Origin: Chitinophaga pinensis
GTDB lineage: Bacteria; Bacteroidota; Bacteroidia; UKL13-3
Reading direction: 5' to 3'
Assembly (NCBI GenBank): GCA_945860865.1
Contig: CAMARW010000007.1
Coordinates: 62,001-126,000, forward strand
Length of the DNA stretch: 64,000 nt
Notes under the pieces: generated by a model
Database searches by the model: none
Told to the model about the DNA's origin: nothing
What the model saw: the letters and a program-made list of their open reading frames with translations, nothing else
Part shown: positions 15,911-24,310 of the stretch, in pieces
Layout of the letters: each line of letters opens with the position of its first letter
How positions within the stretch are numbered: the stretch's first letter is position 1
Made by a program: the position numbers and the translations under genes

Positions 15911-17347
15911 ATGAAAACAAAAAAAATACTATTAAAAGCCATTGTAATATCGTTGTTATTCACATGTACGCAAAGTGTAAAAGCACAAACTGGTTATTAT
16001 TCTCCTTCACTTGTCAACTTTGATGTTGCCATGGCGAATCTTTTAAAAAATTATGATATACCCGGTGGACAATTAGCCATTACTTATAAAGGACGTTTGG
16101 TTTACAGCCGTGGGTTTGGACTTGCTGATGAAACTGCAAAAACTGCTGTATGTCCTGATAATATTTTTAGAATAGCAAGTTTGTCCAAACAAATTACAGC
16201 CATTACTATCATGCATCTTTACGAGCAAGGCAGGGTTGGTTTAAACGATACTGTTTTTGGCCCAAATGGAATACTGAATGATTCAATTTATCAAACTGTA
16301 TTGGACCCTAGGGTTTATAATATTACGGTGAAACATTTACTTTCTCATCAGGGTGGAATGACTAGTTCAAGTTTTTACCTAAAGAGTCAAATGCTTAATT
16401 TTACTCCTGGAACAAATGCTTTATATTCTAATGTAGGCTATGTCTATCTTGGAAGAGTAATTGAAAAAATAACCAAGCAGGATTATGAGACTTATGTGCG
16501 AGACACCATATTAGCTCCTATAGGTATCAGGGATATGCGCTCTGGAAAAAGTCTTTTAATTAATAGGTATCCAAAGGAGGTTCGTTATTACGATGATCCG
16601 AGTGCGCCTCTTGTTCCTTCAATTTTTGATTCTACTGTATTGGTGCCAAGACAATACGGTGGAACATTTAGTATGGAATATAGCAAAGCATGTGGTGGAT
16701 GGATTGCTTCGGCTCAAGATTTATGTAAATTGATGTGTGCTGTTGATAAATTTAGCACAAGACCAGACATTCTTTTATCATCAACCATCAATACCATGGT
16801 TCAACCTATTCATTCTGTTTTTGGTAATCCTTATGCGCTTGGTTGGTTTATTAATACCACTTCTAACAATTGGTGGCATGATGGTTTACTAACTGGCACC
16901 ATGGCTTATCAAGCCAGACGTAATACTGAAATAAACTATGCTGTTTTAGTAAATTCCAATTATAGCAGTGGTCAATATACTGCACTAAGCAGTCTAGTTG
17001 GAACTATAATACCACTTATAACAAGTTGGCCTGCTATTGATTTATTTGATTCAACAATTCTTTGCTCCCCAACAACTTCGGTAAAAAATATTTCCAAAAA
17101 TTCATTCTTATTTACTGTTTATCCAAATCCAAGCAATGGTAAGTTTACGGTTAATGTAGAAGGGTTTCAACAGGAAAATTGTAAACTAGAAATATGTAAT
17201 TTATTAGGACAAGAAATTTATACTGCATTTTTTAAGGAACAACAATCTACTATAGACATTGACCTATCTGGCTTTCCAAAAGGGTTTTATTTTGTGAAAT
17301 TCGATGACGGAACAAATAGCTACAAACAAAAAATTATTATAGAATAA
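15911..17347 (+). CDS. T9SS-secreted serine hydrolase, beta-lactamase-related
   Basis: A 478-residue exported enzyme of the same superfamily as the gene at 10997 but clearly a different branch. Signal peptide about 1-25. The catalytic S-x-x-K is SLSK in RIASLSKQIT, the Y-x-N element is YSN in LYSNVGYVYLG, and the third element is HDG in WWHDGLLTG. The last 75 residues (from about 400, FTVYPNPSNGKF to KIIIE) are a type A T9SS sorting domain, so the enzyme is released or anchored at the cell surface. This differs from the periplasmic classical enzymes. It lies 74 bp after the secreted protease on the same strand; the pair could form an exo-enzyme unit. The substrate is unknown. Confidence 0.87.
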   Translation: MKTKKILLKAIVISLLFTCTQSVKAQTGYYSPSLVNFDVAMANLLKNYDIPGGQLAITYKGRLVYSRGFGLADETAKTAVCPDNIFRIASLSKQITAITIMHLYEQGRVGLNDTVFGPNGILNDSIYQTVLDPRVYNITVKHLLSHQGGMTSSSFYLKSQMLNFTPGTNALYSNVGYVYLGRVIEKITKQDYETYVRDTILAPIGIRDMRSGKSLLINRYPKEVRYYDDPSAPLVPSIFDSTVLVPRQYGGTFSMEYSKACGGWIASAQDLCKLMCAVDKFSTRPDILLSSTINTMVQPIHSVFGNPYALGWFINTTSNNWWHDGLLTGTMAYQARRNTEINYAVLVNSNYSSGQYTALSSLVGTIIPLITSWPAIDLFDSTILCSPTTSVKNISKNSFLFTVYPNPSNGKFTVNVEGFQQENCKLEICNLLGQEIYTAFFKEQQSTIDIDLSGFPKGFYFVKFDDGTNSYKQKIIIE

Positions 17348-17420
17348 CAATGAATTATTTTATGCAGTTAAATTAATACTTTTTTGATTGGTGCTTTCCT
17401 TTGCTTAATTTCGCCGCTTA

Positions 17421-18158
17421 ATGAATAAAAAAACGGAGTGGTTTGCAGATTGGTTTGATTCACCTTATTATCATATTTTATATGGTCATCGGGATAACCT
17501 AGAAGCTGAATTTTTCTTGCGTAATTTGGTTCAGAAATACCAGCCCAAGCCAGGCTCAAGCATTATAGATTTGGCTTGCGGCAAGGGAAGGCATAGTATA
17601 TTTTTAAACACCTTAGGATTTAATGTAACTGGGGTAGATTTATCTGCACAAAGTATTCAAGCTGCTCAGGAACATGCAAACGATAACTTGCATTTTAAAG
17701 TTTGTGATTTGCGCCAAATGGACTTTAAACAACCTTTTGATTTTGCTCTTAATTTATTCACTAGTTTTGGTTATTTTGAAGATTTTGAAACCGATTTATT
17801 AGTTATTCAAAATATTCATCAGTTATTAGAACCACGTGGAATTTTCTTAATAGATTTTTTTAATGCAGCTAAAGTTATCACAAATTTGGTTCAAACAGAG
17901 ACCATAGAGAGAGAAGGAATTTTGTTTCATATTAACCGAGAGGTAACTGATGGAAAAATTAAGAAAAGCATACGTTTTACTCACGAGGGAACATCATATG
18001 CTTTCCAAGAATTGGTTCAGGCCATAACCTTTAAAGATTTTGAAAAGTTATTTAGCCTGGCTGGTTTTACCATCATAGATTGTTTTGGTGCTTATGATTT
18101 ATCAGCTTTTAACGAAAGTAATAGCGATAGACTTATTATTATTGCTCAAAAAAATTAA
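17421..18158 (+). CDS. SAM-dependent class I methyltransferase
   Basis: A 245-residue cytoplasmic methyltransferase of Rossmann type. Motif I is IIDLACGKGRHSIFL (about residues 48-62), followed by the acidic VTGVDLSAQSI (motif II) and CDLRQMDF (motif III region). The C-terminal half has the beta-strand pair usual for the Methyltransf_25/11 group. The substrate cannot be read from the sequence. It begins a tight three-gene unit: the PAP2 phosphatase starts 3 bp after its stop and the ZIP transporter 2 bp after that. A TAATTTCG element, one base off the promoter consensus, sits 8 bp upstream of the ATG. Confidence 0.88.
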   Translation: MNKKTEWFADWFDSPYYHILYGHRDNLEAEFFLRNLVQKYQPKPGSSIIDLACGKGRHSIFLNTLGFNVTGVDLSAQSIQAAQEHANDNLHFKVCDLRQMDFKQPFDFALNLFTSFGYFEDFETDLLVIQNIHQLLEPRGIFLIDFFNAAKVITNLVQTETIEREGILFHINREVTDGKIKKSIRFTHEGTSYAFQELVQAITFKDFEKLFSLAGFTIIDCFGAYDLSAFNESNSDRLIIIAQKN

Positions 18159-18161
18159 GTC

Positions 18162-18716
18162 ATGCTGCAGCAATTACTCGATTTAGATAGGCGTTTTTTT
18201 ATTGCTATAAACAATGGTTTAGCCAATCCTGTGCTCGATTTTTTGACGCCATACCTGCGTACACAAGAAATTTGGTACCCGCTTTATGCTGTTTTTTTAT
18301 TTTTTATTATCAAAGAATATGGCAAACAAAGCTGGAAAATTATTTTGGCTATTATTCTTTTACTTGTGGTATCCGACCAATTTAGTGCAAACCTTGTGAA
18401 AGGTACTTTTATGCGCCTTAGGCCTTGCGCTGAACCTAGTTTGCAAGGCATAACAAGGCATTTAATTGAGCGCTGCGCGGGCTATAGTTTTATGTCGGCT
18501 CACGCTACCAATCATTTTGCTTTGGCTATGTTTTTTTCTTTTTGCTTTCAAAAACAAAAATGGCTTTTGCCAACCATGTTATTTTGGGCTTTTGCTATTT
18601 CTTTTTCACAAGTATACGTAGGTGTGCATTATCCTTTAGATGTGATAGCTGGTGGTTGTACTGGCGCTTTATTTGGTGTTGCTTTCTCAAGGTATGTTTT
18701 TAAATATATAAGGTAA
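18162..18716 (+). CDS. PAP2-family membrane phosphatase
   Basis: A 184-residue integral membrane phosphatase with about five transmembrane helices. The three PAP2 signature regions are recognisable: KGTFMRLRP (K-x6-RP), FMSAHATNHF (PSGH region, with SAH in place of SGH) and SQVYVGVHYPLD (SR-x5-H-x3-D, with Gln where Arg is usual). The catalytic histidines in SAH and GVH and the final Asp are kept. Members dephosphorylate undecaprenyl diphosphate, phosphatidylglycerophosphate or lipid A; which applies here is open. The gene is sandwiched, almost without gaps, between a methyltransferase and a ZIP transporter. Confidence 0.87.
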   Translation: MLQQLLDLDRRFFIAINNGLANPVLDFLTPYLRTQEIWYPLYAVFLFFIIKEYGKQSWKIILAIILLLVVSDQFSANLVKGTFMRLRPCAEPSLQGITRHLIERCAGYSFMSAHATNHFALAMFFSFCFQKQKWLLPTMLFWAFAISFSQVYVGVHYPLDVIAGGCTGALFGVAFSRYVFKYIR

Positions 18717-18718
18717 GT

Positions 18719-19450
18719 ATGAGTTATTGGTGGTTTTTATTGTTACCAGTTGGTCCGCTTGCGGGCAGTTATTTGGCTATTAAAAGCGCCAAAAAGTTTT
18801 CTAAACAGCTCAATTGGTTCTTGGCATTTGCAGGAGCTTACTTGCTGGGAATAACATTATTAAGTCTAATTCCAGAAGTTTTTCAAACTTTTGATCCTTA
18901 CAAGGGATTATTGGTTTTATTGGGTTTCTTTTTTCAAATATTTTTGGAGCGTTATTCTGAAGGTATAGAGCACGGACACATACACATGCACAATCACCTT
19001 AAAAACAAGGTTATTCCTATCGGAATTGTTGCTTCTATGAGTTTACATTCTTTTACAGAGGGATTTCCTTTAGGCGCTTTATGGGTGAACCAAAACACGA
19101 GTTTTTATTCTCTTTTATTTGGCATCATAATCCATGAAGTTCCGGCGGCTTTTGCTTTGTTAAGCATTTTAAAAGGCATTCAATTGTCTAATATTTCTCT
19201 CCGAAACATCAGCTTAATTTACGGATTTATGGCGCTATTTGGTGCTGCTATTAGTGTTTATCTTAAAGCTAGTATCAATGAAGAATTCTTTGATTATTTT
19301 ATGGCTTTCGTAGTTGGTACTTTCTTGCATATTTCTACAACCATTTTGTTCGAAAACAGCGAACAACATCATTTTAGCAAACAAAAATTAATAGCCGTTT
19401 TGTTAGGAATAGGTATCGCTGCTATTATCAGCATTGGCTTTCATGCTTAA
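18719..19450 (+). CDS. ZIP-family divalent metal transporter
   Basis: A 243-residue inner-membrane protein with about seven or eight predicted helices. A His-rich cytoplasmic loop (EHGHIHMHNH, about residues 84-93) and the helix-4/5 metal-site signatures SLHSFTEGFPLG and IIHEVPAAF identify the ZIP family, which imports Zn(II), Fe(II) or Mn(II) into the cytoplasm. It is the last gene of a three-gene unit. Its stop codon overlaps the stop of the convergent TonB-dependent receptor by four bases (TTAA, 19447-19450). The metal cannot be inferred from this sequence. Confidence 0.88.
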   Translation: MSYWWFLLLPVGPLAGSYLAIKSAKKFSKQLNWFLAFAGAYLLGITLLSLIPEVFQTFDPYKGLLVLLGFFFQIFLERYSEGIEHGHIHMHNHLKNKVIPIGIVASMSLHSFTEGFPLGALWVNQNTSFYSLLFGIIIHEVPAAFALLSILKGIQLSNISLRNISLIYGFMALFGAAISVYLKASINEEFFDYFMAFVVGTFLHISTTILFENSEQHHFSKQKLIAVLLGIGIAAIISIGFHA

Positions 19451-21636
19451 TTAAAATCATAACTCAGGCTGAACCAAAAGTTTCTTCCGGCACCGCTAAT
19501 TCCGCTTGCAAAGGTCCGGTAGTTCTGGTCTAGTATATTGTCTATGCCCGCATTTAATCCCAAAGCATTATTTTTCAAAAGGCGGTAACTTCCTCTCATG
19601 TTAATGGTGGCCCATCCGGGTAGGCCGTTCTCTGTTGCATACTGTATATTATCTTCACCTAGCAGGTAGTATTGGCTTAGCGGTTTAGCAGCGCTCAGGA
19701 TACTGTTTAGGCTAATTTGCCATTGCTTCTTTTGATACAGTATTTCTACTCTACCAAACATAGGCGGTATATGGTCTAATGGCATAAGGCTGTCGCCTAA
19801 AATTTTACCCATACTTTTGTTTAGGCTTCCAATTATTTTAACCGTTTTGTGTAATTGGTATTTCAATCCCAAATGGTAACCCAATATGCGGGCCTCTTGG
19901 GCATTTTGGGTGCTGAAAACGGGGGTAATAATTCCATCAAATTCTTGACTATCTAATCCATTACTTTTTGTAAAAAGCGCATTCCAAACATGGGTATAAT
20001 ATAAGTTTGCTTCTATTTGCCAATTTTTTCTGATGCGAGCATCTAATCCAATTTCTTGGGTAATGGCTTGTTCTGGTTTTAAGTTTTGATTGGGAACTAT
20101 TAAAATACTTCCAGGTCTCGAATCAAATACTTTCCCTATATCATCTACATTAGGTAAACGAAAAGCATTACCCACATTGCCATAAATTCTAAGTTGTTTG
20201 TTGGCCATAAACACCAATCCAATATTGGCAGAAACGGGCGCATAACGCTGCTTTATTTGATTGGGTAAAAACGAAAAAAAACTTTTATCGCTAAAGTTAC
20301 TTTGCAGGGTATTGTAATTTAATCTTATCCCTTCGGTAAGTATCCATCTTTGGTTAAATTCCTGACTAACATGCAAGTATGCTCCAAAGGCTTGGGTGTG
20401 TGAGCCGCCATCCGGGTAGCGTGTACTAATATTTCTTTGTTGTGTAGTAATTAAATGGGTTGCAATAGCGCTAGATTCAATTTGGTTATAGGCATATTCC
20501 AATCCATAGCGTATCTCATGTATTTTCCATTTTTTACGCATATCTATGTTTATAGAACCTACCCAAACTTTTTCTTTACGTTGGTTCAGCCATGGGTTAC
20601 CAAAGTTTCTGGTATTTCTGCTTTCATTTACTTGTTGTAAGGCCACAATTACGCGCATTTGGTCCCAACTCTTTCTAACCAAATGACTGCTAAATTGGTA
20701 ATTTAGAAAGTGCATTTTTTCTGGACCATAATACCAATCTCCAAAGCGCGGTAATTTATTTTCAAGTTCGCTTAACCGGTCGTAGCGTTGCACATTGCCT
20801 GTGGTAGAATAATAATAGGAGAGGAGGTGCTCTGCATAAACTTTGGGTTGAAACCTTATTTTGGCCATCAAGTTTTGTTGCTGGTAGGCTGAACCAATTT
20901 GTTTGTGTGGGTTTGGATTTTGCACCACCCTATCCGAATCTCCAACGCGTTGCTGAAACACTTGGCGTAAACCCAAATCACCCATGGCAGCACTTCTGTT
21001 TTTGCCCTGAACCAAATCGTCAAATTTGGATTGAGAATAGTGAAACAAAACGCCCCAATTTTTATAGGCTGCTTGCGTGGTGAGCGATTGCGTTTGCTCT
21101 GCGTTTACACTGCTCATGCGCGATGTTACTGCAACTTGAATTGGCTTGTCTAAACTGGGTTTTAAACTCGTAAAATGCACAACCCCTCCCAATGCATCTG
21201 AACCGTACATGAGAGAACCTGGTCCGTATAAAACTTCTACTTTTTCTAGCATTTGTTGCTCTATACGTAAAACATTTTGTAGGTGGCCGCCTCTGTATAT
21301 TGCATTGTTTAGCCTTATACCGTCTAAAACGAGTAAAACTTTATTGGCTTCAAATCCACGTAAAATTGGACTGCCGCCACCTTGCTGACTTTTTTGAATA
21401 TATACATTGCCCGTTTCAAACAATAAATCTGCTGTGTTTTGTTTGTTTAAATGTAATATGTTTTTGCGTGTAATAAGATCAATTTGTCGGGGTAAGTCTT
21501 TGCGTTTTTCTTCAAACCTATCTGACGAAACCAGTAACTCCTGCATAGGCAATGCAAGGCTGTCTATATCTTGAGCCCATGCAATTTGAATGAACCCCAA
21601 ATACCCAATCAAACATAAAATGGTTAACCTAAACAT
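19447..21636 (-). CDS. TonB-dependent receptor, heme-receptor-like
   Basis: A 729-residue outer-membrane receptor. Signal peptide about 1-21, then a plug domain (about 45-160) with SPILRGFEANKVLLVLDGIR, NNAIYRGGHLQNV and VEVLYGPGSLMYGSDALGG, then a 22-strand-type barrel ending in FWFSLSYDFN. The plug text resembles hemoglobin/heme receptors, and the barrel contains NAFRLPN...PNQNLKPE, a variant of the FRAP/NPNL box of that group. It starts 28 bp after the last small gene of the cytochrome oxidase run, on the same strand, so it probably belongs to that transcript. A role in heme or copper uptake for the oxidase is inference; other ligands remain possible. Confidence 0.85.
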   Translation of the reverse strand: MFRLTILCLIGYLGFIQIAWAQDIDSLALPMQELLVSSDRFEEKRKDLPRQIDLITRKNILHLNKQNTADLLFETGNVYIQKSQQGGGSPILRGFEANKVLLVLDGIRLNNAIYRGGHLQNVLRIEQQMLEKVEVLYGPGSLMYGSDALGGVVHFTSLKPSLDKPIQVAVTSRMSSVNAEQTQSLTTQAAYKNWGVLFHYSQSKFDDLVQGKNRSAAMGDLGLRQVFQQRVGDSDRVVQNPNPHKQIGSAYQQQNLMAKIRFQPKVYAEHLLSYYYSTTGNVQRYDRLSELENKLPRFGDWYYGPEKMHFLNYQFSSHLVRKSWDQMRVIVALQQVNESRNTRNFGNPWLNQRKEKVWVGSINIDMRKKWKIHEIRYGLEYAYNQIESSAIATHLITTQQRNISTRYPDGGSHTQAFGAYLHVSQEFNQRWILTEGIRLNYNTLQSNFSDKSFFSFLPNQIKQRYAPVSANIGLVFMANKQLRIYGNVGNAFRLPNVDDIGKVFDSRPGSILIVPNQNLKPEQAITQEIGLDARIRKNWQIEANLYYTHVWNALFTKSNGLDSQEFDGIITPVFSTQNAQEARILGYHLGLKYQLHKTVKIIGSLNKSMGKILGDSLMPLDHIPPMFGRVEILYQKKQWQISLNSILSAAKPLSQYYLLGEDNIQYATENGLPGWATINMRGSYRLLKNNALGLNAGIDNILDQNYRTFASGISGAGRNFWFSLSYDFN

Positions 21637-21663
21637 GAGGTTGTAAGTAAGTATTTTTTTTGT

Positions 21664-22062
21664 TTAATCGAAAATAAATTGGTGCCTAAATTTTGCAGGC
21701 GGAACGGGGCAAATGGCTAGTTTTTTGTGCCATTTAAATCTATTTTTGGCTACCCATTGGTATAGGTTCAGCAATAGTTTATGAGGTAATAATTGGCCAA
21801 TAAGCAATATTCTAAAAGGCCATGGAAGGCAACTAATAATTTGAAAAATGGCTTTATGGTGTGTATAGATTTGATTGTTCATAAGCAATACAATTGAATC
21901 AAAGGAGGGGGTTTTGTATTTGGCCGGAATTTTTTCTGAGGCAGTTTTGCCTGACAAAGGGGCAAAATAAAAACTTGGTTGGGTGCCAAGTTTTAAAATT
22001 ATCTTTATGAAATTATTGCACAAGGCACAGTTTCCATCATAAAATAGGATGGGCTCGGCCAT
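21664..22062 (-). CDS. DCC1-like thiol-disulfide oxidoreductase family protein (DUF393)
   Basis: A 132-residue protein starting with the family signature LFYDGNCALCNNF (Asp9-Gly-x-Cys12-x-x-Cys15), a thioredoxin-like CxxC motif. A second signature, the small-helix region with FRILLIGQLLPH, follows. Members are predicted thiol-disulfide oxidoreductases of unproven substrate. The gene sits 2 bp after the DUF983 gene in the cytochrome oxidase run and may handle cysteines during oxidase assembly; that is inference from position. No signal peptide is seen. Confidence 0.85.
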   Translation of the reverse strand: MAEPILFYDGNCALCNNFIKIILKLGTQPSFYFAPLSGKTASEKIPAKYKTPSFDSIVLLMNNQIYTHHKAIFQIISCLPWPFRILLIGQLLPHKLLLNLYQWVAKNRFKWHKKLAICPVPPAKFRHQFIFD

Positions 22063-22064
22063 AG

Positions 22065-22463
22065 TTATTTTTTGGCTAAATCTGGGTTGAACCTAATTGG
22101 CGAGAAGAAATATATCATGAGCACGCGTGCATACCTATATGTGAGGGGAGAGGACAATAGTAAAGCACTAACAATGGGAATAATATAAGCGTAAAATCCA
22201 GCTTTCCCATTAGAAACCCACAAAGTAAAACCTCCTATAACCAGCATTAATCCCACTGTTAGTGCGTAACTTACATACATGGCTCCCCAGAAAAAACCTG
22301 GTTCAACTTCATATTTTAAGCCACATACTTTGCAGTTGGTATCCATTTCCATAAACTTTTTAAGGTTATAAAATGGGTAGTTAAACATTTTACCACTTTG
22401 GCATTGTGGGCATTTTGACTTAATAATAGCTAAACCTTTGGATGCTTCGTATTTATCGCACAT
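22065..22463 (-). CDS. DUF983 family membrane protein
   Basis: A 132-residue protein with two N-terminal CxxC zinc-ribbon pairs (KCPQCQSG and NCKVCGLKYE) and two C-terminal transmembrane helices with the FFWGAMYVSYA signature. DUF983 proteins are often found beside cytochrome oxidase genes but their activity is unknown. Here it lies inside the oxidase run between a 90-residue CxxC membrane protein and the DCC-type protein, so three successive genes encode potential cysteine-pair proteins. An assembly or metal-handling role is inference. Confidence 0.85.
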   Translation of the reverse strand: MCDKYEASKGLAIIKSKCPQCQSGKMFNYPFYNLKKFMEMDTNCKVCGLKYEVEPGFFWGAMYVSYALTVGLMLVIGGFTLWVSNGKAGFYAYIIPIVSALLLSSPLTYRYARVLMIYFFSPIRFNPDLAKK

Positions 22464-22474
22464 TTTTTGAGGTA

Positions 22475-22747
22475 TTAAAGATGAGTTGAATTGTTTAATT
22501 TGGCTTCTAGCGTCTTTTTTTCTTTGTATTTCTTGTAATAAATAAAACCAAAAACACCTGCAATGGCATAAGGTAAAACGAGCAAATACATAATGCCATT
22601 GTTTAGGGTATTACCCACGTTTGTGGTGCCTCTTTCTCTAGCCATTTCTAAATTGCTTTTACACATGGCACATTGGGCAGCAGCGGGTAAAGAGTAGATG
22701 CTAAAAACCAATAAAAGAATTAATACTATGCTTAGATATTTTTTCAT
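22475..22747 (-). CDS. Small exported or membrane protein with CxxC, oxidase-linked
   Basis: A 90-residue protein with a signal peptide (about 1-25, ending PAAAQ), an immediate C26-A-M-C29 pair, a short hydrophilic part with ERGTTNVGNTLNNG, and one transmembrane helix (about 52-71), then a basic tail. The mature domain is therefore a short periplasmic Cys-pair peptide tethered by a C-terminal helix. I do not recognise a named family. Position inside the oxidase run, next to DUF983 and DUF420 genes, suggests a role in oxidase assembly, perhaps holding copper. It is 11 bp from DUF983 and 9 bp from DUF420. Confidence 0.8.
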   Translation of the reverse strand: MKKYLSIVLILLLVFSIYSLPAAAQCAMCKSNLEMARERGTTNVGNTLNNGIMYLLVLPYAIAGVFGFIYYKKYKEKKTLEAKLNNSTHL

Positions 22748-22756
22748 TTTGTTTTT

Positions 22757-23308
22757 TTAGTTTGGATAAAATGGACTAATCATTAAATAAACAATTACTC
22801 CCGTTACGGTTACGTATAACCAAATTGGGTAAGCAAATCTTACAATTTTTTTATGAAGCTCAACTTGCATTTGCAAGCCTCTGTAAAAGCTAATTAGGAT
22901 AAGCGGCAAAACGATTGCGGCTAAAATAATATGGCTCGTTAAAATGCTTAAGTAAAAAGTACGCAATGGATTATCTGCTGGGTAACTGGTTTCGGGCGCC
23001 ATCCAATGGTATAAAACATAACTTACTAAAAAAACACTACTTAAGGCAAAAGCCATTAAATTAATGGTCTTATGTTTTTGTATATTCTTTTTCTTAATTT
23101 CAATTAAAGACCAAATTAATAACACACTACAAGTTGCATTTATTATGGCGTTTAGTTTTGGTAAAAAATAGGTCCATGAGGGCAATTCTGCTGGCACAGG
23201 GAGTATCTTCCTATTTAAAACAATTACTGCAATAAGAACAACTAAAGAGATGCCAATAGCAATTCTAAAAAACAACTTATCTTTACTTTCCTGGGTTGTG
23301 GTACTCAT
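22757..23308 (-). CDS. DUF420 family membrane protein
   Basis: A 183-residue inner-membrane protein with five predicted helices. The conserved His in VLYHWMAPE, the SHIILA segment and the C-terminal YPIWLYVTVTGVIVYLM mark DUF420 (also called the YozB group), which is associated with cytochrome oxidase assembly in several bacteria; CtaM of Gram-positives is a related idea. It overlaps the 3' end of the SCO gene by 26 bp, a sign of translational coupling. Its place in the oxidase run supports a role in heme-copper oxidase maturation, not shown directly. Confidence 0.82.
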   Translation of the reverse strand: MSTTTQESKDKLFFRIAIGISLVVLIAVIVLNRKILPVPAELPSWTYFLPKLNAIINATCSVLLIWSLIEIKKKNIQKHKTINLMAFALSSVFLVSYVLYHWMAPETSYPADNPLRTFYLSILTSHIILAAIVLPLILISFYRGLQMQVELHKKIVRFAYPIWLYVTVTGVIVYLMISPFYPN

Positions 23309-23936
23309 ATAACAATACTTTTAAATCTTCCTCTAATCTTTTAATTTCAACGTCGCTATAACTATCGTAAACGCCTCTAATGCGCTTTTCTTTATCTATT
23401 ATAATTAACTGCTGACTGTGGTCAATTGTTTTATCTTCTATAGAAACAGGTAATAAGAAGCCTTGTCCAATTTTAAAGATTTCATCATTTGTGTTTGTTT
23501 TGGCAAAATGCCAAATTTTAGGATCAGCCGAATATTTTTTAGCGTATTCGTTTAATACCTGAACCGAATCATTTAAAGGGTCAACAGTAAAACTTAGAAA
23601 ATGAACTTCAGCAAATTCTTTATATTTCTCATAAACTTTAGATAATCTTCTATTCATAGTAGGGCAAACATCTTCGCAAGAGGCGAAGAAAAAATTTGCA
23701 ACAAAGATTTTGTCATCAAAGCTAGCCAAGTTCAATTTTTTGTTACTTTGATCAGTTACCTCAAAATCGGGTATTTGATAATAAATGGTATCTTTTTGAA
23801 GTTTGCCATCAGGTGGAATGCGCTCACCAAAAATAGGCAGGGTAGTAAAATTGTGACTACCTGCGCTAAGCATATAAAAAATAACAACCGGAACTACAAG
23901 TAGTCCGGTTGCAACCCAAAATCCTTTTCTTTTCAT
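23283..23936 (-). CDS. SCO1/SenC family copper chaperone
   Basis: A 217-residue protein anchored by one N-terminal helix (about 6-24) with a thioredoxin-like periplasmic domain. The copper ligands are visible: C87-E-D-V-C91 in FFASCEDVCPTMN and His173 in TIDHSQQL. SCO proteins deliver copper to the binuclear CuA site of subunit II. It overlaps the subunit IV stop codon by one base and the DUF420 start by 26 bp. The natural client is the CoxB product encoded upstream in the same run. Confidence 0.92.
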   Translation of the reverse strand: MKRKGFWVATGLLVVPVVIFYMLSAGSHNFTTLPIFGERIPPDGKLQKDTIYYQIPDFEVTDQSNKKLNLASFDDKIFVANFFFASCEDVCPTMNRRLSKVYEKYKEFAEVHFLSFTVDPLNDSVQVLNEYAKKYSADPKIWHFAKTNTNDEIFKIGQGFLLPVSIEDKTIDHSQQLIIIDKEKRIRGVYDSYSDVEIKRLEEDLKVLLYEYHNPGK

Positions 23937-24268
23937 TATTTAATCCACCTAAGTAAATTGGTAAAATCACCTTCATTTAACATGAGGGCAACCAAGAAAA
24001 CCACAAATGCCATAGGTAAAACAATCATGTACATAAGAGATTTGCGTTCAAACTTCATGTGCATGAAGATACCAACAATATAATAAGCTTTTACAATTCC
24101 TAAAATGATGAACACCCAATTCTTCATCATATTTTGGTAAGGTAACAATATAAAATACAATACAATATCAACAATTGTAAAGGCAAATAAAATCCAAAAT
24201 GTTTTCCAAATTTGGCTTTTCATGTCTTTAGGCGTTTCTGTGTGCTCTAAATGTTCTGTGTGTTCCAT
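23936..24268 (-). CDS. Cytochrome c oxidase subunit IV, prokaryotic type
   Basis: A 110-residue protein with three transmembrane helices: WKTFWILFAFTIVDIVLYFIL, WVFIILGIVKAYYIVGIFMHMKFE and a C-terminal one. The helix-2 signature AYYIVGIFMHMKFE is typical of bacterial COX4 proteins. It is a small accessory subunit of the aa3-type oxidase and stabilises the CuB region. It follows coxC (subunit III) by 42 bp and has a His/Glu-rich N-terminus (MEHTEHLEHTE). The stop overlaps the SCO start by one base. Confidence 0.88.
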   Translation of the reverse strand: MEHTEHLEHTETPKDMKSQIWKTFWILFAFTIVDIVLYFILLPYQNMMKNWVFIILGIVKAYYIVGIFMHMKFERKSLMYMIVLPMAFVVFLVALMLNEGDFTNLLRWIK

Positions 24269-24310
24269 TGTGTTATTATTAATGCGTTAAATAATATGAT
24301 AATAAAGAAA

